Below are positions 30,447-40,775 of a DNA stretch of 64,000 nt, piece by piece. The notes below the pieces were generated by a model, which searched no databases, was not told the DNA's origin, and saw only the letters and a list, made by a program, of their open reading frames with translations. The DNA comes from Gammaproteobacteria bacterium (lineage in GTDB: Bacteria > Pseudomonadota > Gammaproteobacteria > Chromatiales > Chromatiaceae): assembly GCA_021773975.1 (NCBI GenBank), contig JAJFJN010000037.1, positions 23,155 to 87,154 of the forward strand, written 5' to 3'. Made by a program: the position numbers and the translations under genes. Position 1 is the stretch's first letter, and every line of letters begins with the position of its first letter.

Positions 30447-31148
30447 CTACTGCGCCTTAGCCTCTCCGGCCTCGGATGGAGGCGGTGTCACCTCTATATA
30501 GACTGGTTCAGAGCCAGGCTCTGGCAGTTTCGAAACCCAATAGTCATTACCCTTGTTGATAATCCTTACCACTGCTACCGAGGAGATTGTGGCACCGGTA
30601 ATTGCATCTATCTCATTCGGCTTCTTTTTCCCTTTCTTCGTTGCAACAATAGGCGGCTCAATGGCCAGATCATCAAAGTCAGCAACAAACTTGGCATCCT
30701 TATAGATCTTGTCACCCAGCCCAGGGGTTTCACGGCTAGCAAGGATCCACATACCAATCACTTTTCGGTCCGCTGGACGATAGCCATAAAGTACACTGAT
30801 GGTATCCGCAAACCCTGGCCCATCACTTGGGATGGCATACCCCATGAATTTGCCACTCTCATCGTAACCTGCATAGATAGGTTCTTCGCCCTTCTCTTCC
30901 TCATAAGAGACCACCAGCTTGCCCTCTTTGAGCAGCAGCTTCTGCATCTTGGTCACATCAGGAATCACCCGAAAAACAGACTCACGCAGCTCTCTCGCCT
31001 TGTTCTCTTTGATGGTTTCAAAGGTGACCAGGTAGATCGCAATGATAATAACGCCAGAAAGTAATCCAGCAATTGCAAGCGTACCAATCAGGCGAGCCGG
31101 ACTAGGCTCTTCTGCTCCAGCAACTTGCTCTATTTTATCTTCACTCAT
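30447..31148 (-). CDS. rnfG: Rnf complex subunit G, FMN-carrying
   Basis: 233 residues. One N-terminal membrane helix ('LIGTLAIAGLLSGVIIIAIYLVTF') leads to a periplasmic FMN_bind domain. The flavin attachment motif reads DAITGATISS near residue 185, matching the (S/T)GAT(S/T)-type site to which FMN is linked covalently. 'SRETPGLGDKI' is also typical. The start overlaps rnfD's stop by 4 bases. An ApbE flavin transferase is not seen in the window and must be encoded elsewhere. Confidence 0.94.
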   Translation of the reverse strand: MSEDKIEQVAGAEEPSPARLIGTLAIAGLLSGVIIIAIYLVTFETIKENKARELRESVFRVIPDVTKMQKLLLKEGKLVVSYEEEKGEEPIYAGYDESGKFMGYAIPSDGPGFADTISVLYGYRPADRKVIGMWILASRETPGLGDKIYKDAKFVADFDDLAIEPPIVATKKGKKKPNEIDAITGATISSVAVVRIINKGNDYWVSKLPEPGSEPVYIEVTPPPSEAGEAKAQ

Positions 31149-32155
31149 TTCGAGTCCAGCTCCCGTCCAAATACCCGTGGCTGGGTGTATAGATCTATCA
31201 AAGGTGTTGCAGCATTCATCAGCAGAATGGCGTACATCATCCCCTCAGGGAAACCACCAAAGACACGAATGAGCACCACCAAAATCCCAATGCCAATTGC
31301 AAAGATCCAGGTTCCTTTCTTTGTCAACGGTGAGGTAACCGGATCAGTGGCCATAAAGAGCGCACCAAGCAACATGCCGCCAGAGAAGGTGGTAAAGATT
31401 GGCCCTGGATACTTATCAGCATCAACGATAAAGAGTATCAATGAGAAGATCATCGCAGTACCAAGAATACCAATGGGGATGCGCCAATCAAGATCACGTC
31501 GCCACCAAAGATAGCCGCCACCAAGAATTAACAGCAGCCCGCTGGTCTCACCCAGTGAGCCTGAGGTATTGCCGAACAACAGATCAAAAAATGGGGTATC
31601 AATATGTTCAAACTTCATCAAGCCTAATGGAGAGGCCTGCGTAACCGTATCAACCACACCCTGCATCAGTGGTAGTGCAAAGACAGATGAAGGGATGGTG
31701 AAAAAATCACCTGGAGCTGTCCAGGTCGTCATCGCAATTGGGAAGGTAGCCAGCAAAAATGCGCGACCAACCAACGCGGGATTAAATATGTTTGCACCCA
31801 TACCACCCCACATGGTCTTTCCAATGCCAACGGCTACCACACCACCAATAAAGGCCATCCATAACGGCAGCGCTGGTGGCAAGGTGAGTCCCAATAGCCA
31901 GCCCGTAAGGATGGCCGTGCCATCACCCAAAAAATAGCCACGCTTCTCTTCGGGTGCAAAATACCACTCTGTTAAGACGGCGCCTGCAATACATGTCAGC
32001 AGCACCAGAAGCGCGCCCAGACCAAAGAACCAGACACCTGCCAAGGTTGCAGGTGTTAGCGCGTACCAAACATCGCGCATTACGACCGGTGTGGTCATCT
32101 GCTGTCGCAGTTGTGGCCCGGGCTGTATTAGGAGTTTTGGATCCTTCTGTGTCAC
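31145..32155 (-). CDS. rnfD: Rnf complex subunit D
   Basis: 336 residues with multiple hydrophobic segments, homologous to NqrB. Family marks include 'GDGTAILTGWLLGLTLPP' and 'KTMWGGMGANIFNPALVGRA'. The region expected to carry covalent FMN reads DTVTQASPLG; many RnfD proteins have Thr where this one has Ser, so flavinylation here is uncertain. The start overlaps rnfC's stop and the stop overlaps rnfG's start, both as ATGA, which implies tight coupling. Confidence 0.94.
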   Translation of the reverse strand: MTQKDPKLLIQPGPQLRQQMTTPVVMRDVWYALTPATLAGVWFFGLGALLVLLTCIAGAVLTEWYFAPEEKRGYFLGDGTAILTGWLLGLTLPPALPLWMAFIGGVVAVGIGKTMWGGMGANIFNPALVGRAFLLATFPIAMTTWTAPGDFFTIPSSVFALPLMQGVVDTVTQASPLGLMKFEHIDTPFFDLLFGNTSGSLGETSGLLLILGGGYLWWRRDLDWRIPIGILGTAMIFSLILFIVDADKYPGPIFTTFSGGMLLGALFMATDPVTSPLTKKGTWIFAIGIGILVVLIRVFGGFPEGMMYAILLMNAATPLIDLYTQPRVFGRELDSK

Positions 32156-33513
32156 TGAACCTTCCCCTTCATTGATCGCAGATGATCTTTAGCAGTGCGA
32201 ATATGCTGCACAATTGGAATACCTGAAGGACATGAGTAGGTGCAACAACCACACTCTACACAATCCATAACGTTATAGGATTCGGCCATCTCTTCATACA
32301 TTCGCGATTTTGCCAGCCGTGCAAAGCGGGCTGGATTCAGAAAATATGGGCAGGCTTCAACACAGCGACCGCAGCGTATGCAGTTATACTCTTGCGGGCG
32401 CCCTGTCTCATTTTCAGTCAGCGCCAATACGCCGGAGCTGCCTTTCATCATCGGCGCATCGAGATCAGCAATCGATTCACCCATCATTGGGCCACCCAAT
32501 ACAACCTGGCGCGTCTCTTCTGTCAGTCCACCGGCAAAATCAAGCACCTCACGTATCGAGGTACCGAGCGGTACAATCAGATTAGCAGGATAGGAAACAC
32601 CAGGGCCAGAGACCGTAACAACACGCTCAATCAATGGCTTACCGGTTTGAAAATACTCAGCAATGGCGATGATGGTTCCCACATTGTTGACAGCCACCTC
32701 AACATCACGTGGCAACTTACCTGCTGGAACCTCCACATCAAACACGGATTTGATCAGCATTTTCTCCGCACCCTGAGGGTATTTAACCTCAAGTGGAACT
32801 ACCCGTACTGGCTGTCCAGGCTTGATCGTATCTTGTAACGCTTTTATAGCTTGCGGCTTGTTTTTCTCAACCCCGATAACGATCTCTTCAGCATTCAGCT
32901 TTTGGCGAACAATCTCAGCGCCATAGAGCAACTCTTCAGTCTGCTCCATCATCTGACGATGATCATTGGTTAGATAAGGCTCGCACTCAGCACCATTGAT
33001 CAACAGATAGCGAATATTATGACCATCAGGAATGGCATATTTCACATGGCAAGGGAATGCGGCACCGCCCATCCCCACGATGCCCGCCTTCTGCACCTCA
33101 CCAATAAAATCCTCGATCGAAAGGCTCTCCCAATCGATGGGATTAACATCCACCTGCTGGGTATCGTACTGATCAGCCTCAATCACAATCGCATCCTGAA
33201 AGGTGCCATCAGCATAGCGCTCAGAGCCAATAGCAGTAACCCGCCCAGTGACCGGGCTATGCAGCGCAACAGAGACAAAGCCACCTGGCTCTGCAATCAT
33301 CTGGCCACGCTTTACTGCATCACCTGTCTGCACAATTGCTTTAGCGGGCGCACCAATATGCTGACCGAGCGGTATCACAAAACGCTTACCAAAAGGCAGG
33401 CGCTGGATTGCGAGTTGCTCAGTCTGTCCCTTGTGATGACGAGGATGCACCCCGTGATCAAAGCTACCAAGGCTGCTGCTTAAGCTCTTACTTATTTGCC
33501 GAAATAGATTCAT
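32152..33513 (-). CDS. rnfC: Rnf complex subunit C, NADH-binding
   Basis: 453 residues from the ATG of MNLFRQISKSL; a GTG at 33564 would lengthen it by 17 residues. The 'FDHGVHPRHHK' start, the Gly-rich nucleotide/FMN region ('GMGGAAFPCHVKYAIPDGH'), a SLBB-like part, and two C-terminal 4Fe-4S motifs (CIRCGRCVEACP and CVECGCCTYSCP) match RnfC. This cytoplasmic subunit accepts or delivers electrons to NAD(H). It follows sucD with a hairpin between them. Confidence 0.94.
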   Translation of the reverse strand: MNLFRQISKSLSSSLGSFDHGVHPRHHKGQTEQLAIQRLPFGKRFVIPLGQHIGAPAKAIVQTGDAVKRGQMIAEPGGFVSVALHSPVTGRVTAIGSERYADGTFQDAIVIEADQYDTQQVDVNPIDWESLSIEDFIGEVQKAGIVGMGGAAFPCHVKYAIPDGHNIRYLLINGAECEPYLTNDHRQMMEQTEELLYGAEIVRQKLNAEEIVIGVEKNKPQAIKALQDTIKPGQPVRVVPLEVKYPQGAEKMLIKSVFDVEVPAGKLPRDVEVAVNNVGTIIAIAEYFQTGKPLIERVVTVSGPGVSYPANLIVPLGTSIREVLDFAGGLTEETRQVVLGGPMMGESIADLDAPMMKGSSGVLALTENETGRPQEYNCIRCGRCVEACPYFLNPARFARLAKSRMYEEMAESYNVMDCVECGCCTYSCPSGIPIVQHIRTAKDHLRSMKGKVQ

Positions 33514-33542
33514 ATTAAAACAGTTGTCAGTTACTACGCGGC

Positions 33543-33571
33543 AGGGTGAGTACAGAAACTGCACTCACCCT
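33543..33571 (-). terminator. Hairpin between sucD and rnfC
   Basis: A 9-bp inverted repeat, agggtgagt / actcaccct, with an 11-base loop lies in the 69-base sucD-rnfC gap. There is no U-run. It may be a processing or attenuation point that sets rnf expression apart from the sucCD part. It could equally be neutral. Confidence 0.3.
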
Positions 33572-33582
33572 ACGGACAGCTA

Positions 33583-34458
33583 TTAGCCATTCATCAGCTT
33601 AGCCATGTGCTCACCCATATCCGCAGGTGAACGGGAGACAGTCACACCCGCAGCTTCAAGCGCGGCGATCTTATCGGTAGCGGTACCTTTGCCACCAGAG
33701 ATGATGGCACCCGCATGACCCATGCGACGACCTGGGGGTGCAGTCAAACCAGCAATATAGGAGACAACCGGCTTGGTAACATGGGCCTTAATGAACTCAG
33801 CAGCCTCTTCCTCTTTGCTACCGCCGATCTCGCCAACCATGATAATACCTTCGGTCTGTGGATCTTCCTGGAACAGTTTCAGACAGTCGATAAAGCTCAT
33901 GCCATGGATAGGATCACCACCAATACCCACACAGGTGGATTGTCCCAGACCAGTCAGAGTGGTCTGGCGCACGGCTTCATAGGTCAAAGTACCGGAGCGT
34001 GAAACAACACCAATTTTGCCCGGCTGATGAATGGATCCTGGCATAATGCCGATTTTGCATTCGCCTGGAGTGATAACGCCAGGGCAGTTAGGGCCAATCA
34101 GATAAGGTCTGTTATGACCACGTAGTGCAGCCTTCACCTTTAGCATGTCTATAACCGGAATACCTTCGGTGATGCAGACGATAACCTTAACGCCGGCATC
34201 AGCTGCTTCCAAAATAGCATCAGCCGCAAAGGCGGGTGGCACATAGATCATACTGGCATCAGCACCGGTTGCATCAACCGCATCAGCCACTGTGTTAAAC
34301 ACAGGGCGATCCAGGTGAGACTGACCGCCTTTACCGGGGGTTACACCACCAATGATGTTGGTGCCATATGCGATGGCCTGTTCAGCGTGGAAGGTACCCT
34401 GCTTTCCAGTGTAACCCTGGACGACAACCTTGGTGTCTTTATTGATCAAAATACTCAT
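33583..34458 (-). CDS. sucD: Succinyl-CoA synthetase alpha subunit
   Basis: 291 residues, normal length. The canonical start '[20 protein letters not shown]' forms the CoA-binding Rossmann fold. The phosphohistidine lies in '[15 protein letters not shown]' near residue 246. The enzyme interconverts succinyl-CoA and succinate with nucleotide phosphorylation. A lipoprotein gene separates it from sucC, which is unusual because sucC and sucD normally abut. It lies in the same minus-strand block as the 2-oxoglutarate:ferredoxin oxidoreductase genes, which supply or consume its substrate. Confidence 0.97.
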   Translation of the reverse strand: MSILINKDTKVVVQGYTGKQGTFHAEQAIAYGTNIIGGVTPGKGGQSHLDRPVFNTVADAVDATGADASMIYVPPAFAADAILEAADAGVKVIVCITEGIPVIDMLKVKAALRGHNRPYLIGPNCPGVITPGECKIGIMPGSIHQPGKIGVVSRSGTLTYEAVRQTTLTGLGQSTCVGIGGDPIHGMSFIDCLKLFQEDPQTEGIIMVGEIGGSKEEEAAEFIKAHVTKPVVSYIAGLTAPPGRRMGHAGAIISGGKGTATDKIAALEAAGVTVSRSPADMGEHMAKLMNG

Positions 34459-34503
34459 TTTTAGATTCCTGTATCAGCATTCAGCTAAAGTCGTGGTAGA
34501 TGA

Positions 34504-34881
34504 TTAAAAACTCTTAACAATCATCCAACCATTATCTTCTTTCACCATTCGTATACTGGCCTGCCGCTTCTGGCGCTTGGCGGGAGGATAGGTTATATCC
34601 ATCTCCACCTTACAACGATACTCCTGTTTCCCGTCCACTTCGCTCTGTTTGCACTTGAGCTTGTCGAGGGTGTGGATCGTTGTCGCAACCGCAGCACCCG
34701 CTTCATTGCCTAGCATGGTTTGCGCCAGTTCATTGGCTCTATCCATCTCAGCTTGAAGCGCTTTTTTCAGATCAGCTTCTGTTGGCTCTCCAGAACAACC
34801 TGTCAGAGCCAACCCCAGTAGTACAATGGTGATGCCGGTAAATAGAGTCTTTACTTTAGTCTCTACATTAGTAACCGACAT
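34504..34881 (-). CDS. Predicted lipoprotein inserted between sucC and sucD
   Basis: 125 residues. A signal segment ends in the lipobox LALTGC, so the mature protein should start with a lipidated Cys. The rest is small and charged, with two Cys ('KLKCKQSEVDGKQEYRCKV') that could form a disulfide. The C-terminal 'RMVKEDNGWMIVKSF' recalls DUF4878/NTF2-like lipoproteins, but I cannot assign a family. It is 20 bases after sucC and 45 before sucD. Why an envelope protein sits within a TCA operon is unclear. Confidence 0.75.
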   Translation of the reverse strand: MSVTNVETKVKTLFTGITIVLLGLALTGCSGEPTEADLKKALQAEMDRANELAQTMLGNEAGAAVATTIHTLDKLKCKQSEVDGKQEYRCKVEMDITYPPAKRQKRQASIRMVKEDNGWMIVKSF

Positions 34882-34901
34882 CGATAATATGCAACCGTTA
34901 A

Positions 34902-36062
34902 TTAAGCGACAGATGCGACGACTTTCTCAGCCGCATCAGTCAAACCTTCAGCAGAGATCAGATTCAAACCACTCTGATCCAGCAACTCACGACCCTGAGT
35001 AGCGTTGGTGCCTTCCAGCCTCACAACCACGGGGATTGAAATCCCAACCTCTTTAACCGCTGCGATGATACCTTCAGCAATCAGATCACAACGAACGATG
35101 CCACCAAAGATATTAACCAGAATGGCTTCTACCTTAGAGTCACTCAGAATCAATTTGAAAGCAGCGGCTACGCGCGCAGCCGTGGTGCCACCACCAACAT
35201 CCAGGAAGTTAGCTGGATCGCCACCATGCAGCTTGATTAGATCCATGGTCGCCATAGCCAACCCCGCGCCATTTACCATGCAGCCGATATTGCCATCCAG
35301 GGTGATGTAGTTGAGGTCATGCTTCTGTGCCTCACACTCTTGTGCATCTTCCTGTGTCTCGTCACGCATCTCCAGCAAATCTGGACGACGGTAGAGGGCG
35401 TTATCATCGATGTTGATCTTGCCATCCAGTGCCAACAGATCGCCATCACCGGTTACGATCAAAGGATTGATCTCAACCAGGCTCATATCCTTTTCATCAA
35501 ACAGCCGATAGAGGCCCAGCATGATCTTGGTCAGCGCACCGACCTGCTTGCCTTCTAGGCCCATCTTAAATGCGGCCTGGCGGCACTGATAAGGCTGTAG
35601 ACCTGCGGCAGGATTAGCACAAACGGTGACAATCTTTTCAGGGGTTGTCTCTGCAACCTCTTCAATGTCCATTCCGCCGGATGCAGAGGCCATGAAGACA
35701 ACGCGCTCTGTTGCACGATCAACCACAGCGCTCAGATAGAGTTCGCGGTCAATATCCAGTGTCTGCTCAATCAAGACCTGACTGATCGGCAGTTTATTAC
35801 CATGCGTCTGAAAAGTAGCCAGACTGCTGCCCAGCATGTTGTCAGTTTCTGTCTTCAGCTCATCTATGCTTTTGACCAGTTTTACACCACCGGCTTTACC
35901 ACGGCCACCTGCATGTATCTGAGCCTTCACGACCCAGGCATCACCACCAATATTATTGGCGGCAGATTCGGCATCATTCACTGAGTCAATCATCTGCCCA
36001 GCAGGGATGGGGATTCCATACTCTGCAAACAGACTCTTAGCTTGATATTCATGTAAGTTCAT
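34902..36062 (-). CDS. sucC: Succinyl-CoA synthetase beta subunit (ADP/GDP-forming)
   Basis: 386 residues, usual length. The canonical start '[18 protein letters not shown]' opens the ATP-grasp domain. '[17 protein letters not shown]' and the later '[18 protein letters not shown]' are family hallmarks. With SucD it forms the cytoplasmic synthetase. It follows the 1,541-residue PFOR-like gene by 87 bases. Confidence 0.97.
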   Translation of the reverse strand: MNLHEYQAKSLFAEYGIPIPAGQMIDSVNDAESAANNIGGDAWVVKAQIHAGGRGKAGGVKLVKSIDELKTETDNMLGSSLATFQTHGNKLPISQVLIEQTLDIDRELYLSAVVDRATERVVFMASASGGMDIEEVAETTPEKIVTVCANPAAGLQPYQCRQAAFKMGLEGKQVGALTKIMLGLYRLFDEKDMSLVEINPLIVTGDGDLLALDGKINIDDNALYRRPDLLEMRDETQEDAQECEAQKHDLNYITLDGNIGCMVNGAGLAMATMDLIKLHGGDPANFLDVGGGTTAARVAAAFKLILSDSKVEAILVNIFGGIVRCDLIAEGIIAAVKEVGISIPVVVRLEGTNATQGRELLDQSGLNLISAEGLTDAAEKVVASVA

Positions 36063-36149
36063 AGGCTTTCACTCAAGTTGTCGGTAAATTCATTAAAGCT
36101 ATCAGCAGTGAAAAATAACGCATTCTCTCTGCGATAACTCTCCCTTATC

Positions 36150-39100
36150 TTAATAACCTGCCAGCTTTAACAAGTGCTCGCGCACACGCGCGGATGCCTC
36201 TGCTTGCGCACTGCTCTGCTGCGCACTGCTTTGCTGCTGGTGCTCACTCTTCAAGGCCACCAATACGGCCTCATGCTCTTTTGTCAGATTCTCTTCTGTC
36301 GCTTGGGCAATTGCTGCTGCGAATGGCGTTTTAATACCTGCCAACTCCTGCAAGGTGCGCCAGGTTTGGGCACGCTCAGCAATCTCACCAGCGAGTTCAG
36401 CATCAACCCGAATACGCTGAACCTCTTCACCATCACTGGATACCAGGATGAAAGGTGTCTTGCCCTGGCGCGCTCCACTCTCCAGCCCCAACCAGGCATC
36501 CAACGCTGTTGGCGCGGGATCTTCGCTGGTAACTGGAGCAAAACGACCCGCAAAACGACGCTCGCTCAAAGCCCATTGTGCAGGGGTAAAGGGTGTGCCA
36601 TTCTCATTTGCAAGCCAAGACATCTCCAGCTCTGGATTGCCTTCCAATGTAATACGCGAACCAAATACACCCTCAGCAGCTGGATCATAACGAAACAGCG
36701 GAAAGGCGCGGCTATTCAGCGCAAGCTCAGCCTGCTGCATCGTCTGATTCACAGAGAATCCATGCCGCTCCGGACTGGGCACATGCGCATGAATCAGAGC
36801 AGGCCCTTTATATTTGAGTGCTTCACGGACGCTTTGACGAAAATGTCCTGATGCGGCTACAGAGGTTTGAGCCACATAGGCACCGCGTTGTGCCATTGCC
36901 ATCAATCCGAGATCAGCTTTCGGATCACGTGCCGATGCCAATGCCGCATCTGTCAAATTACCGCTGTCCAGACCTAAGCCCAGGTCAGCTAGCACCAGAA
37001 TTTTAATCGGTAGTTTAGACTTTAACAGCCAGGCAATCTGGGAGAACCCACGGCCAGCCAGCGCCTCATCATTGCCAACCAATATTAACGGCGGGCAGAG
37101 TGCTCGTTCCTGATCTGTCAAATTCTGCCAACGCAGAGCATCCAGTTCTGCACGCAATTGTTGAATACCTGTTGGCTGATCCAGCTCCAGTTTTGCGCGG
37201 CGAAGCAGGCGTTGCGCATCGGTTGATTCACGCAACTGACCTTGCAGTAGCCCTGCGCCCATCTGCCCTGTATCACCTGTGGTATCCACAGCTACAGGCA
37301 CCTGAAATGGATTATTTGGGAAGGTTCCAGCCCAGGTTGTTACTGTGCCTGGGGCGACCGCCAGGCCAAAACGTGCACGACCCAGCCCTGTCTCACCTTC
37401 AGTCAGTCGCCAGTGCAGTTCACCTAATGCTTTAGCCAAGTCAACCAATCGACGTAGATGCAGAGCATTAACATTACCCTCTTCTACCGAGGTTTCAATC
37501 TTGATTGTCAGCTCGCCAACATCAACCATCCCATCCTTCAGCTGATCCAGACCGGCTGTCAGTGCATCAAGGTTCTTCACTGGCAGGGCTGATGCCATCT
37601 CCTCGCGGATCTGCACTTTGAGTCGTTCCAGGGTCTCTGCAACATCTTTGGTAAAGTTGTGTAGCAGCGGTTGTTGTTGATATTCGGTTGCCGCCAATGC
37701 CATGCGGACAGCGAGCTTCTCACCTGATCCAGACTCAGCACCATCGCCCCCAGCCACTGCCATTGCGCAGAAGCGCGACAGCATGACGGCAGCCATTGCG
37801 CCAATCTCTGGATTATCGCTAACCTTTTCAATAATCTCTGAAGGCGTATCAGGGGTTGCGCCCCAGATATCCCATATCTCACGCGCCTGTTGCAGACGTG
37901 CCTCGTCCTGCTTCTCAGCCTTCATTGCGCCCGGCTCGCACACCGAAACACAGATGCCGCAATTCTTGCAGGCATTAGGGTTTATCGCCAGCGCAAGCAA
38001 CACACCACTGTCTTTTTTCTCTGATTCAAGATCAGCAAAGAATGGAGCGGTGACCGCAACAGGGAGGGATCCAATCTTGGCATTGACGGCATTAAAGGCA
38101 TCGTCCATCGCCTGCTTGCGATCTTCGGGTAGCGGCATCTTCTCTTGCAACCAGCCATAGGCCTCTTCCAGTAGCGCACTCGTTGATCCACTTTTAGCTT
38201 TACCGCTACGTACCTGACTACAGATGCGTCCCGCTAGCTTTGAACCATTTGGACGTAATGCATCACCACCCGCAATCTTGATGCCCGCATCGATTAGCGC
38301 ACCAGGAGCAACAGCTACCGCACCAATGGCTCCATCAGGGCAGCTGCTCCAGCACTTTCCGCAACCTGAACAATCGGTAGGGTCAAACGCGGGCAACATG
38401 CGACGAGTGTCACTCAAATCACGAAAGGTGGAACTTAATGGAGGAACCGTGCCGGCTGCGATATAAGGATCAGCAGTCTGTGTCTCCGCCTCACCTTTGC
38501 GATAAAGAATACCTACCTGATCCCAAAATCGGGGCAGACTGTCATGACACTCATGTTTCGATTTCAGCTGGCGCACAGCTATTGGTGTGGCATCAGCTTT
38601 AGCTGCTTTCTGAGCAGGCTCGCTCAATGTTGAATAATCAATCTTTCGAACGGCCGCCATACCCGTTTGGAATGAAGCAAGCAGCGCATTGCTCAGCTCG
38701 TCAGCAAGATTGTCCAGTGCCTCTTCACGCGCAGGGATAAGGCGACGTGCCTTTACATCAACAGCTTCTGCATCCAGTAACGCTTTAAATAGAGCGCCCA
38801 GTAGATGTTCGCGTGTCAAATCGGCCGCTGGAATGCCGGGTATTTTGGCACCTTTACCGCGTGGCATTACTGCATAAAGGGTTAAATTCTTCTGTTTAAC
38901 TGCAGCGCGAGTCTCAGCTGAAAGCCCTTGCCATACAGCCTTATCCGTACCCGCTGCCAGCACCATCAACGCGCCACCCTCTCGCACATGAGCATGCGGC
39001 TTTAACAGTGGGTTAGGGCGCTTTGCCACTACAACAGAAAAGTCAACTGTGGCGTCATCGCCAGCATCCATCAATCCAGAATCTGCGTGTGTTACTACAT

Positions 39101-40775
39101 CGGAACAGTAGGCACCCCAGCGCTCCCAACTCAAGCCTGTACGGCTACGCAGTTGACCGCCAACCAGCTGATACAGGTAGCTTCCTGCCTCATCAGCTAA
39201 GCCTTCGCCGCCTTGGCCGGTCATACGATGTACCGCAATGGTCAATGCATTTTCAGGTCGCAGATCAGGTGCCGCTGTTTTTGCACAGATGCCTTGCTTG
39301 GCAATCTCAGGATAGGCGCGGTTTAGGTTGTCCAGCAAAACCTGGCGCTTTGGATAGCCCGTTGATCTCTGCGCCAGATCGACACCCAAGTAATGGCGTG
39401 TACCCGTCAATTGATCAACACTGTTACACAGCGCGATAAGATCAGCCGCTCTTACCGGTTGGCCGCCAATACCATAGATGGCAGTGCGAAGACGCGGCCG
39501 TGATTTCTCATCCATTGCAGGGATGCCTGGGTGCGTTTGATCACCGTAACGACTATTCTCTTGCGCCTGATCAAAGGCAGCGCGAATCTCTCGTGTCAAA
39601 GGGGCATCACCAGCTAAAGGCGTTTCGACACGCTCTAAAACAACCACGTTTACACGTCCGCGCAATAGGCGAACAATTTCAGCTGAAGGGAATGGACGCA
39701 CGGCATGTACTCCGACCACGCCAACCCGTTGCTCTGACTCAGCCAGGATATTTGCTGCAACAGCCTTTGCTGTTTCGATAGCCGAACCCTGCGCTACCAA
39801 TACCAGTCTGGCATCATCTGCTGAGTAGTGAGGCCATTCTGCTGCATCAGTGCCCAGCTCATAACTTGATACGCTAGAATAATTTCTGCCTGTCTGTTCT
39901 GCAAAGTCGGCAATAGCCTCTTGCAGAATGGCGGCAACATGCTGCTCAAAAAAAGCTGTTTGGCCAATGACACCCAAGGCGTAAACCTCAGAACCTTGCA
40001 GTGCGCCATGCATGACCGGGTTATCTAAATCATGCCAATTAGGTACTTGACGACGCATCTCACCAAATAACATTTTTTGTGCATCAGTGGGTGACGGTAT
40101 GCTGGCATCTGCAGCGCCAATGAAACGCTCTGCCAGCTCCTGTGATGCCAACCGAACATTTTGCAATGAACGCGCTGTCTGCTCCCCATCCATTGCCACC
40201 ACACCCGGTATCAGGGCGCGCTCTGCAACACGACGGGCAATCAGTGAGAAATCAACCGCTTCCTGAACAGAGGATGCAGTCAGTGTAAAGACACCGGTAT
40301 CCGCACAGAGATGAATGGCCTCATGGCCAGTACCCAACGCCGGGCCTTGACCTGAGACCGCACTATTTTCAAGATGAATAACCAGAGGAAGGTGACGAGC
40401 TGCAGCAGTACGCAATAGATCCTGGACAGCAGAGATATCTTGACCCGAAACAAAGGCCGTTGCTCGTCCTCCCGACATGGAAAGCCCCATCGCAGCAGCC
40501 AGCGTTCCACGTGGGCCATCGGTTTCACAAGAGACAACCAATCCACCGAAAGCATCCGTATCACGCTGCTCCTGCTCAGACCGCCACGCTTGGTTGGCTC
40601 CATCTCCAGGAAAAGTGCTACCCAATGCGGCAGTTCCGGAAATACCCGCTTCGGTTACAGCAACCGCTGTATTTCCGTCCAGAACTGTCTCTATCCCATC
40701 TTCCTTTACTGCTTTCTCGGAAGAAGCAAATAAACGCCGGTACAGGCGTATGGCCATGGTCTCGTTACTAGGCAT
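36150..40775 (-). CDS. PFOR-like multi-domain Fe-S protein with degenerate thiamine site
   Basis: 1,541 residues from the ATG at 40775, overlapping rnfB's stop by 8 bases. The order resembles one-chain pyruvate:ferredoxin oxidoreductase (NifJ, about 1,170-1,200). It has an N-terminal PFOR domain I-like part ('VDGNTAVAVTEAGISG'-type start, then 'CETDGPRGTLAAAMGLSMSG'), domain II, a gamma-type domain ('MTGQGGEGLADEAGSYL'), two 4Fe-4S motifs (CSGCGKCWSSCP near 800, CKNCGICVSVCEPGA near 937), a long helical insert, and a domain VI-like end ('DLGLMAMAQRGAYVAQTSV'). The expected GDGWA and SNTGGQ thiamine/Mg motifs are replaced by 'VGNDEALAGRGFSQ' and 'LGLDSGNLTD', and the N-terminal 'PITPSS' motif is not seen. 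It therefore probably does not catalyse 2-oxoacid cleavage itself. An electron-transfer or scaffold role for KorAB is inferred. It may be annotated simply as nifJ. Confidence 0.8.
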   Translation of the reverse strand: MPSNETMAIRLYRRLFASSEKAVKEDGIETVLDGNTAVAVTEAGISGTAALGSTFPGDGANQAWRSEQEQRDTDAFGGLVVSCETDGPRGTLAAAMGLSMSGGRATAFVSGQDISAVQDLLRTAAARHLPLVIHLENSAVSGQGPALGTGHEAIHLCADTGVFTLTASSVQEAVDFSLIARRVAERALIPGVVAMDGEQTARSLQNVRLASQELAERFIGAADASIPSPTDAQKMLFGEMRRQVPNWHDLDNPVMHGALQGSEVYALGVIGQTAFFEQHVAAILQEAIADFAEQTGRNYSSVSSYELGTDAAEWPHYSADDARLVLVAQGSAIETAKAVAANILAESEQRVGVVGVHAVRPFPSAEIVRLLRGRVNVVVLERVETPLAGDAPLTREIRAAFDQAQENSRYGDQTHPGIPAMDEKSRPRLRTAIYGIGGQPVRAADLIALCNSVDQLTGTRHYLGVDLAQRSTGYPKRQVLLDNLNRAYPEIAKQGICAKTAAPDLRPENALTIAVHRMTGQGGEGLADEAGSYLYQLVGGQLRSRTGLSWERWGAYCSDVVTHADSGLMDAGDDATVDFSVVVAKRPNPLLKPHAHVREGGALMVLAAGTDKAVWQGLSAETRAAVKQKNLTLYAVMPRGKGAKIPGIPAADLTREHLLGALFKALLDAEAVDVKARRLIPAREEALDNLADELSNALLASFQTGMAAVRKIDYSTLSEPAQKAAKADATPIAVRQLKSKHECHDSLPRFWDQVGILYRKGEAETQTADPYIAAGTVPPLSSTFRDLSDTRRMLPAFDPTDCSGCGKCWSSCPDGAIGAVAVAPGALIDAGIKIAGGDALRPNGSKLAGRICSQVRSGKAKSGSTSALLEEAYGWLQEKMPLPEDRKQAMDDAFNAVNAKIGSLPVAVTAPFFADLESEKKDSGVLLALAINPNACKNCGICVSVCEPGAMKAEKQDEARLQQAREIWDIWGATPDTPSEIIEKVSDNPEIGAMAAVMLSRFCAMAVAGGDGAESGSGEKLAVRMALAATEYQQQPLLHNFTKDVAETLERLKVQIREEMASALPVKNLDALTAGLDQLKDGMVDVGELTIKIETSVEEGNVNALHLRRLVDLAKALGELHWRLTEGETGLGRARFGLAVAPGTVTTWAGTFPNNPFQVPVAVDTTGDTGQMGAGLLQGQLRESTDAQRLLRRAKLELDQPTGIQQLRAELDALRWQNLTDQERALCPPLILVGNDEALAGRGFSQIAWLLKSKLPIKILVLADLGLGLDSGNLTDAALASARDPKADLGLMAMAQRGAYVAQTSVAASGHFRQSVREALKYKGPALIHAHVPSPERHGFSVNQTMQQAELALNSRAFPLFRYDPAAEGVFGSRITLEGNPELEMSWLANENGTPFTPAQWALSERRFAGRFAPVTSEDPAPTALDAWLGLESGARQGKTPFILVSSDGEEVQRIRVDAELAGEIAERAQTWRTLQELAGIKTPFAAAIAQATEENLTKEHEAVLVALKSEHQQQSSAQQSSAQAEASARVREHLLKLAGY

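Noticed and set aside
36150..40775. Calling the 1,541-residue gene a normal catalytic NifJ
   Set aside because: The thiamine/Mg motifs are not recognisable and the length exceeds NifJ by about 350 residues.
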